A DNA stretch of 19,135 nucleotides from the NCBI GenBank assembly GCA_035286585.1, contig DATEDC010000226.1:1-19135 (forward strand). Reading direction: 5' to 3'. Source of the stretch: DSOS01 sp035286585 (lineage in GTDB: Bacteria; Chloroflexota; Anaerolineae; Anaerolineales; UBA4823). The translations under genes and the position numbers were made by a program. The notes beneath the pieces were generated by a model. The model made no database searches, was not told the DNA's origin, and saw only the letters and a list, made by a program, of their open reading frames with translations. Of the stretch, positions 13,329-19,135 are shown piece after piece (the first letter of the stretch is position 1; every line of letters starts with the position of its first letter).

Positions 13329-16300
13329 ATGACCATGCAGGTGACCGGATTACCAGAGGTACACACCAAGCCCGCCGCAGTGATGGTGGTAGGCGGCGGG
13401 ATTGGCGGGATGCGCGCCGCCCTGGACCTGGCTGACGCCGGCTTGCGCGTCTACCTGATCGAACACACCCCCTGCCTTGGTGGGCGCGTGGCTCAGTTGG
13501 GCTACATGTTCCCCCAGCACGACTGCGTGCTGTGCCGGGGCACTTCCGACCACGGCTACGGCTGCACCCGCCCCTCGATATCCCCTGCTTATATCCAGCA
13601 AAACCAACACCCCAATATCCACATCCTCACCGATACCCACGTCACCGGCGTTGAGGGCCAGGCAGGCGATTTCACCGTTTCGCTGCGCCAGGAACCGCGC
13701 TATGTGGACCCCGGGCGCTGCATTAACTGCGGTTACTGCGCGGAGGTCTGCCCGGTGGAGCTTCCAGACCAGTACCAGCAGGGCATGACCACTCGCAAGG
13801 CCGTCTATAAAGTCGCCGCCCGGGCTGCTCCGGACGCTTACGTGATCGACCGCGGCCCTTATTGCGATGATTGCGCCAAATGCCTTCAGGTTTGCCCCAG
13901 CCAGGCTATTGATCTGGGTGAGCGCCCGCGTTTGCTCTCCATCGAGGTCGGCGCGATCATCCTGGCGCTTGGCTTCCAGGTGTACGACCCGCGCGAGCTG
14001 GGCGAGCTGGGCTATGGTCGCTACCCAAACGTGTTGCACGCCATGGAATACGAGCGCCTTGCCAGCCGTTCCGGTCCGACTGAAGGGCAGGTTATCCGCC
14101 CCTCCGATCGCCGCAAACCGCGCTCGATTGCCTGGCTGCAGTGCATCGGCTCGCGCGATCAAAATAACACTTTCTGCTCCTCCATTTGCTGCATGTACGC
14201 CACCAAGGAAGCTATCCTCGCCAAGCAGCGCCTGGGCGGCGAGGTGGACTGCCACATCTTCATCATGGATGAGCGCGCCTTCAACAAAGAATACAGCGCT
14301 TACTTCGCCAAAGCCCGCCAGCAGCACGGCATTCAGTTCACCCGCTGCCGCGTCTCCGCCATCCAGCAGGACCCGGACACCCACGACCTGATCCTCAACT
14401 TTGCCGATCCAAACGGGCAGGCCCGCCAGAGGCGCTTCGAAATGGTCATCCTGGCTGCCGGGGTCCAACCCCCCGCTTCTGCCCACCATTTCACTCAGAT
14501 GCTCGATCTCGAGCTGAACGATTACGGATTTTGCCAGACCGACAAATTCACCCCCCTGCAGACCTCCCATTCGGGCGTGTTCGTTTGCGGGGCTTTCTCT
14601 TCCCCCAAGGAGATTTCCGAGACCGTCATCGACGCCAGCGGGGCGGCGGCCGAGGTGATGCGCCTGCTCAACGAGCGCCTCAACACCTACCCCTATACCC
14701 GCGAGTGGCCTTTCCTTTCAGCGAACGACCTGCCGCCTGAAAAAGATGTGAGCGGCGAGCCAGCGCGCATCGGGGTGTACTCCTGTGCGTGCGGTGGCAC
14801 AAACGCTGAAGTGATTGACATCCCCAACCTGGCTCACCAGGCGGGGGACCTGCCCGGCGTTGTCCAGGCACAGGCAGTGGATTTCGCCTGCTTTCCGGAG
14901 GTCATCCGGACCATCCAGGAGCAGATTCAGTCCTTAAATCTGAATCGGGTGGTCATTGCCGCGTGCACCAGCCGCACCCACGAATCTCTTTTTCAGCGCG
15001 CCATCCGCCAGGCTGGCTTAAACCCCTACCTGGTCGAGTTGGTCAACCTGCGCGAACACACCAGCCGGGTTCACCGCTGGCAGCCAGACCTGGCTAACCG
15101 CAAAGCCCTGGAGCAGGTCCGCATGGCGGTCGGACGCGTCGCTTTGGCGCAGCCCGTGTACAAAAAGAAACACCGCGCTCGCCCCTCGGCGCTCGTGATT
15201 GGCGGTGGGCTCTCCGGAATGACTGCCGCCCTGGCTATCGCCGATAGTGGTTATGACGTGCATCTGATGGAGCGCTCCGAGGTGCTTGGCGGTAACCTGC
15301 AAAATATGTACTATGTCGCCGAAGGCTATAATCCCCGCCGCCTGGGGCGCGATCTGATCAACCGCGTGCGCGCCCATCCCCGTATTCAGACCCTCACTCG
15401 CACCGAGCTGGTTCACCATGAAGGGCATGTCGGTGACTTCCACTCCACCCTGCGCACCTCCCACCCGGATGGTGCAACAGATACATTCGAGGTGGAACAT
15501 GGCGTGATCGTCGTCGCCACCGGCGGGCGCGAGACCCAGGCCCACCCCTGGCTTGATCTGCCGCAGGTGATCACCCAATCTACGCTGGAAGAGAAGATCA
15601 TCCACAAGCCCCAGGAGATCGCCGCGCTCAAGAATGTGGTCATGATCCAGTGTGTCCGCCCGCCGGGCAGTCCCGAATACTGCTCACGGGTCTGCTGTAC
15701 CAACACAATGAAGAATGCGATCCGGCTCAAGCTTTTCAACCCCAACTGCCAGGTGAGCGTGCTCTACAAGAATATCGTCACCTATGGCTTTCGCGAGGAG
15801 TATTACACCGAAGCGCGCCGGCTCGGGGTGGTATTCATCCGCTACACCGAGGAGAATCCGCCTCAAATCATCTCCGGTGGAGACAGGGTATCCGTGCGCG
15901 TGCGCGACCTGGCCCTGGATCGCTGGCTCTTGCTGCCCGCGGATTTGGTGCCTCTGAGCATGACCATCGCCCCTGCCGAAGGCACCCGGGCGCTGGCTGA
16001 GATGCTGCAATTGCCGCTTTCCAGCGAGGGCTTTTTTGCCGAGGCTCAGATGAAGCTCCGCCCGATGGATTTTATGCGCGAGGGCATCTTCCTGGCGGGC
16101 ATGGCTCACTACCCCAAGTTCATCGAGGAGAGTATCAGCCACGCCCTGGCTGCGGCCGCCCGGGCAATCACCTTGATTTCGCAGGGCGGCTATCTCCACT
16201 TGGGCGGGGTGGTGGCGGTGGTGGACCCGGAAAAGTGCATCGGCTGCCTCACCTGCACCCGTACCTGCCCGTTTGGCATCCCCAAGGTCATCCAGGTGGA

Positions 16301-16499
16301 AGGCGTCACTGGCGTGGGGGGCCTCGGTGGAGCTGCCTTCATCGAATCGGCCCTCTGCCAGGGCTGCGGCACCTGCACGGGCGAGTGCCCAGCTAACGCG
16401 ATCCAGCTCGTCAATTATACCGATCAACAGGTCATGCTCCGCGAGATCGGCGGGATTGGCGCCTGGCAAATAGACTACGCCCGGGAGCTGGCAGCATGA
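13329..16499 (+). CDS. Double-module HdrA-like flavin/iron-sulfur oxidoreductase
   Basis: This is a 1056-residue cytoplasmic electron-transfer protein. Module 1 (about 16-445) is an FAD-binding HdrA/QmoA-like core with GGGIGG at 22-27, Cys66/69/79, and an inserted ferredoxin domain with Cys131/134/137/141 and Cys179/182/185/189. Module 2 (about 480-1056) has the HdrA N-domain (Cys486/488, Cys546 in AACTSRTHE) and a second FAD core (GGGLSG 625-630) without inserted ferredoxin. It ends in a two-cluster ferredoxin domain (Cys970/973/976/980 and 1010/1013/1016/1020). Methanogen HdrA is about 650 residues, so this is a fusion. Two FADs and at least four [4Fe-4S] clusters are expected, making electron bifurcation plausible but unproven. 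A second ATG at 13335 has better ribosome-site spacing (GGAG, 8 nt). The promoter, leader and terminator lie upstream. Confidence 0.93.
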   Translation: MTMQVTGLPEVHTKPAAVMVVGGGIGGMRAALDLADAGLRVYLIEHTPCLGGRVAQLGYMFPQHDCVLCRGTSDHGYGCTRPSISPAYIQQNQHPNIHILTDTHVTGVEGQAGDFTVSLRQEPRYVDPGRCINCGYCAEVCPVELPDQYQQGMTTRKAVYKVAARAAPDAYVIDRGPYCDDCAKCLQVCPSQAIDLGERPRLLSIEVGAIILALGFQVYDPRELGELGYGRYPNVLHAMEYERLASRSGPTEGQVIRPSDRRKPRSIAWLQCIGSRDQNNTFCSSICCMYATKEAILAKQRLGGEVDCHIFIMDERAFNKEYSAYFAKARQQHGIQFTRCRVSAIQQDPDTHDLILNFADPNGQARQRRFEMVILAAGVQPPASAHHFTQMLDLELNDYGFCQTDKFTPLQTSHSGVFVCGAFSSPKEISETVIDASGAAAEVMRLLNERLNTYPYTREWPFLSANDLPPEKDVSGEPARIGVYSCACGGTNAEVIDIPNLAHQAGDLPGVVQAQAVDFACFPEVIRTIQEQIQSLNLNRVVIAACTSRTHESLFQRAIRQAGLNPYLVELVNLREHTSRVHRWQPDLANRKALEQVRMAVGRVALAQPVYKKKHRARPSALVIGGGLSGMTAALAIADSGYDVHLMERSEVLGGNLQNMYYVAEGYNPRRLGRDLINRVRAHPRIQTLTRTELVHHEGHVGDFHSTLRTSHPDGATDTFEVEHGVIVVATGGRETQAHPWLDLPQVITQSTLEEKIIHKPQEIAALKNVVMIQCVRPPGSPEYCSRVCCTNTMKNAIRLKLFNPNCQVSVLYKNIVTYGFREEYYTEARRLGVVFIRYTEENPPQIISGGDRVSVRVRDLALDRWLLLPADLVPLSMTIAPAEGTRALAEMLQLPLSSEGFFAEAQMKLRPMDFMREGIFLAGMAHYPKFIEESISHALAAAARAITLISQGGYLHLGGVVAVVDPEKCIGCLTCTRTCPFGIPKVIQVEGVTGVGGLGGAAFIESALCQGCGTCTGECPANAIQLVNYTDQQVMLREIGGIGAWQIDYARELAA

Positions 16500-17017
16500 G
16501 CGCCCAGACCCTACCCAATTTCGAGCCGGAGATCACCGCCTTTTACTGCATTTACTGCGGGTACATGGCTGCCGACACCGCCGGTTCTTTGCACATTCAA
16601 TACCCGGCCAACGTCAAATTCGTGCGCCTGCCCTGCACGGGCAAGTCGGATATCCGCTATTTGCTCGAGGCCTTCGAGCAAGGCGCGGATGGAGTCTACG
16701 TGGTGGCCTGCCCGATTGGCAACTGCCATCACGTGCGCGGCAACGAGCGCGGCCTGGCTCGCCTGAAGCGGGCCAAAAAAATCCTGGACGAGATTGGAAT
16801 CAACGGCGAGCGCCTGGACATGTTCTTCATGTCGGGCAGCCAGGGGCATTCTTTTGCCATGGCTGCCCAGGTCATGACCGAACGTATCCGCCTCCTCGGC
16901 CCTAACCCGCTCAAGAGTTCAAATGGAAATGGGAAACAGGCAGAAAATTCCGAACATGAGGAAGATGAGGAGGCTGGATTTCGCGGCCGGCGCACCCGCT
17001 GGTCTGCCCCAAAGTAG
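16496..17017 (+). CDS. MvhD-like [2Fe-2S] hydrogenase iron-sulfur subunit
   Basis: This 173-residue protein has the MvhD pattern: Cys18-x2-Cys21, PCTG with Cys47, and GADGVYVVACPIGNCHH with Cys72 and Cys77. These five Cys are the ones expected to hold the [2Fe-2S] centre that passes electrons from a hydrogenase or other donor into HdrA. Its ATG overlaps the hdrA stop codon (ATGA, 4 nt), so the two are translationally coupled and probably form one complex. GGGAG lies 8 nt upstream. The last 35 residues are a low-complexity acidic then basic tail outside the family core. No hydrogenase large or small subunit is encoded in the window. Confidence 0.92.
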   Translation: MSAQTLPNFEPEITAFYCIYCGYMAADTAGSLHIQYPANVKFVRLPCTGKSDIRYLLEAFEQGADGVYVVACPIGNCHHVRGNERGLARLKRAKKILDEIGINGERLDMFFMSGSQGHSFAMAAQVMTERIRLLGPNPLKSSNGNGKQAENSEHEEDEEAGFRGRRTRWSAPK

Positions 17018-17056
17018 AGATCAGCTCAGGCGCCAAACCAGGCTGAGGGACCAGAT

Positions 17057-17072
17057 TTCCAGGCGCCTGGAA
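17057..17072. promoter_or_regulatory. Perfect 16-bp palindrome between mvhD-like and second hdrA-like gene
   Basis: TTCCAGGCGCCTGGAA is fully self-complementary, 40 nt after the mvhD-like stop. No T-run follows, so it is not an intrinsic terminator. It could be an operator or, as RNA, a hairpin of six pairs around GCGC protecting or pausing the transcript. A smaller dyad CTCAG (17025-17029)/CTGAG (17043-17047) precedes it. Confidence 0.5.
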
Positions 17073-17149
17073 TGACAGGTGCGTTAGCTTACCTGGATCG
17101 ACCGCCAGTTCGCTACACAGAGGTGCTTTATCGTTAGTCAAGGTTGTTC

Positions 17150-17157
17150 AAAGGAGG
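17150..17157 (+). promoter_or_regulatory. Strong Shine-Dalgarno deciding a TTG start
   Basis: AAAGGAGG, a near-complete match to the anti-Shine-Dalgarno, lies 7 nt before TTG 17165. The first in-frame ATG (17210) is inside the first beta strand of the FAD-binding fold, so TTG is the real start. Confidence 0.8.
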
Positions 17158-17164
17158 ACTTGCG

Positions 17165-19135
17165 TTGACCATTCGAAATCCCGGTCAGGGCACGCCTATA
17201 GGCGCCGTCATGGTGGTTGGCGGCGGCATTGCGGGGATGCAGGCCTCGCTCGATTTAGCCGAGCAGGGGTTTAAAGTTTACCTGGTCGAGGCGAACCTCG
17301 CCATTGGCGGCAAAATGGCGCAGTTGGATAAGACCTTCCCCACCAATGACTGCGCCATGTGCACCATCTCGCCCAAACTGGTGGAGACCGGTCGGCATCC
17401 GAACATCCAGGTCATGACCAATACCACTGTCCAGCAGGTCAGGGGACAGGCGGGTAATTTTGCCGTCCAGGTGCGCCGCCTCCCCCGCTACGTGGATGAA
17501 AGCAGGTGCGTTGCCTGCGGGGATTGCGCCAAGGTCTGCCCGGTGATCGTGCCAGATGCATTCAACGAAGGCCTTTCGCTGCGCCGCGCCGCGTACAAGC
17601 TGTACCCCCAGGCGGTGCCCAACGCTTACGCCATCGAGAAGCGCGGGGTTGCCCCCTGCCGGGATGCCTGCCCCGCCGGTCAGCGCGCCCAGGGTTACAT
17701 TGCTCTTATCCGCGAGGGTCGTTGGGAAGACGCGCTGCGCGTGATCAAGATGGACAACCCCTTCCCGGGCATCTGCGGGCGTATCTGCAACCACCGCTGT
17801 GAGGATGCCTGCAACCGCGGTCTGGTGGACGAACCCATCAACATCCGGGCTCTCAAGCGTTTTGTGACTGACAAGGTGTATGCCAACCCCCGCCAGACCA
17901 TCGCCTCGGCAGAGCGCAAGCACGCTCAAAAGGTCGCCATCATCGGCGCAGGGCCTTGCGGCCTGACTGCCGCTCAGGACCTGGCCCGGGCTGGCTACGG
18001 CGTCACCGTTTTCGAAGCTATGCCCGTCCCAGGCGGCATGCTCCGCCTGGGGGTACCTGAATTCCGCTTGCCCACCGAGATCATCGAGCGCGAGGTGCAG
18101 GATATCATCGACCTGGGTGTTGACCTGCGCCTGAACCACCGCATCGATAACCTGGATGAAGTCTTCGAGCAGGGCTATAACGCTGTATTGATTGCCGTCG
18201 GCGCCCACGAAGGCGTTCGCCTGCCCATCCCTGGCGCCGACTTGCCCGGGGTCATCGTCAACACCCACTTCCTGAGGGATGTGCGCCTGAACCACTATGA
18301 ACCACTGGCGGATGGCCCGCTCGTCACGCCGGAGGGGCAGCCCTTTGGGCCGCGGGTGCTGGTGCTGGGCGGCGGCAACGTCGCCATCGACTGCGCCCGC
18401 ACGGCTGTGCGCCTGGGGGCAGAAGTCCACCTTGCCTGCCTGGAGACCCGTGAGACCATGCCTGCGCACCTCTGGGAGGTGGAAGCGGCCGAAGCGGAGG
18501 GCGTCAGGGTGCACGCCGGCAGGACTTTTGAGCGCATCCTTTCCAACGATGCTGGTCGGGTTGGCGGCGTGGAATGCCAGCAGGTTGCCTCCTTCAGCTT
18601 CGATGAACGCGGTCGCCTGCATGTAGAGAAAGTCCCCGCTTCCAGCCACATCCTCCCCTGCGACACGGTTATTTTTTCGGTTGGGCAACGCGCCGGCCTG
18701 GCTTTCATCCCCGACGACGCGGGCGTGGGGCTCACCATCCGCCAGACCATCGCCATCAATCCCAATACATTCGCCACCAGCCGTCCGGGCGTATTTGCCG
18801 CCGGCGACAGCGTCTCGGGGACCGCCTTTGTGATTGAGGCGGTGTCCAACGGTCACACGGCAGCAGAATCGATCACCCGCTACCTGCAGGGCGAGCCGCT
18901 CGAACCGCCGCCTCGCCCGGAGCTGCCCGTTGTGCGCCTGTCTCAACAAGAGATCGATGGGCGCTTGGCGCGCGGCGAAATCCGCCTCCAGCCGCGCTTC
19001 CCCCTGCCTGAGCTGCCCGTCGAGCAGCGTTTAGACAACTTTGCCGAGGTAGAAGGCGGCTACGACGACAGCCGCGCCCAGGCCGAGGCCGCTCGCTGCC
19101 TGGCGTGCGGCATCTGCTCTGAGTGTATGAGCTGC
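17165..19135 (+). CDS. HdrA-like protein with inserted GltD/NfnB-type NAD(P)H oxidoreductase module (3' end outside window)
   Basis: 657 residues are present and the frame is open at the window end. Residues 1-157 are HdrA-like: VMVVGGGIAGM (FAD), NDCAMCTISPKLVE with Cys63/66, and ferredoxin Cys115/118/121/125. At about 160 it turns into a GltD-like module: cluster Cys165/169 and Cys204/208/212/216 (NPFPGICGRICNHRCEDAC), FAD motif GAGPCG at 261-266, and NAD(P) motif GGGNVAIDCARTA with MPA downstream. The closing motif GVFAAGDSVSG follows. The window ends in CLACGICSECMSC, a new ferredoxin motif. Its role is probably to feed NAD(P)H electrons into the HdrA/MvhD partners encoded before it. The start is TTG with AAAGGAGG 7 nt ahead. 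It lies 147 nt after the mvhD-like gene. Confidence 0.9.
   Translation, partial: MTIRNPGQGTPIGAVMVVGGGIAGMQASLDLAEQGFKVYLVEANLAIGGKMAQLDKTFPTNDCAMCTISPKLVETGRHPNIQVMTNTTVQQVRGQAGNFAVQVRRLPRYVDESRCVACGDCAKVCPVIVPDAFNEGLSLRRAAYKLYPQAVPNAYAIEKRGVAPCRDACPAGQRAQGYIALIREGRWEDALRVIKMDNPFPGICGRICNHRCEDACNRGLVDEPINIRALKRFVTDKVYANPRQTIASAERKHAQKVAIIGAGPCGLTAAQDLARAGYGVTVFEAMPVPGGMLRLGVPEFRLPTEIIEREVQDIIDLGVDLRLNHRIDNLDEVFEQGYNAVLIAVGAHEGVRLPIPGADLPGVIVNTHFLRDVRLNHYEPLADGPLVTPEGQPFGPRVLVLGGGNVAIDCARTAVRLGAEVHLACLETRETMPAHLWEVEAAEAEGVRVHAGRTFERILSNDAGRVGGVECQQVASFSFDERGRLHVEKVPASSHILPCDTVIFSVGQRAGLAFIPDDAGVGLTIRQTIAINPNTFATSRPGVFAAGDSVSGTAFVIEAVSNGHTAAESITRYLQGEPLEPPPRPELPVVRLSQQEIDGRLARGEIRLQPRFPLPELPVEQRLDNFAEVEGGYDDSRAQAEAARCLACGICSECMSC

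Noticed and set aside
13350..14570. Open frame of 406 codons on the minus strand
   Set aside because: It is antisense to module 1 of hdrA, with no motif, promoter or ribosome site of its own.
17255..18949. Long open frame of 564 codons on the minus strand
   Set aside because: It lies wholly antisense to the HdrA-GltD gene, whose motifs are clear. Long antisense frames are common in GC-rich coding DNA and its translation shows no recognisable domain.

Overview
The window is GC-rich, densely packed bacterial DNA with no RNA genes, insertion sequences or CRISPR arrays that I can see. Three things suggest an anaerobic Chloroflexota bacterium of the Anaerolineae type. These are a lipoprotein with a Thr/Pro-rich linker after its lipobox, several genes whose -10 box lies 6-7 nt before the start codon, and an HdrA/MvhD/GltD-type redox cluster. 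This placement is an inference from style, not a match to a named genome.

Left part (1-6611, all minus strand). A TetR-type regulator sits behind a clear sigma-70 promoter with a perfect 14-bp palindrome at the start site. It leads an exporter operon in the order regulator, ABC-2 permease, HlyD-type adaptor, ATPase, ATPase. The proteins resemble the Escherichia coli YbhGFSR/CecR system, but the double ATPase YbhF is split into two abutting genes and only one permease is present. Beyond it, a PfkB-family sugar kinase with its own -10 box overlaps a partial M20 peptidase.

Middle part (6627-13023, mixed strands). A three-gene minus-strand unit encodes two small membrane proteins and pterin-4a-carbinolamine dehydratase, and ends in an intrinsic terminator. 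Then follow a class V aminotransferase, a divergent metallopeptidase-like lipoprotein, an FHA-domain membrane protein, the octanoyltransferase LipB, and an aquaporin family channel.

Right part (13024-19135, plus strand). A strong promoter overlapping a palindrome starts a roughly 137-nt leader that ends in a textbook intrinsic terminator, 70 nt before a 1056-residue double-module HdrA protein. This arrangement predicts transcription attenuation, possibly by a riboswitch, or a separate small RNA. An MvhD-like [2Fe-2S] protein overlaps hdrA by 4 nt. After a gap holding a 16-bp perfect palindrome comes a second HdrA-like protein, cut by the window end, with a GltD/NfnB-type NAD(P)H module apparently inserted inside its ferredoxin domain. 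Together these look like a flavin-based electron-transfer complex linking NAD(P)H, ferredoxin and an unknown third partner. No HdrB or HdrC is visible here.

The candidates most worth following up are the attenuated leader, the nested HdrA-GltD architecture, the recurrent leaderless promoter arrangement, and the asymmetric split-YbhF exporter.
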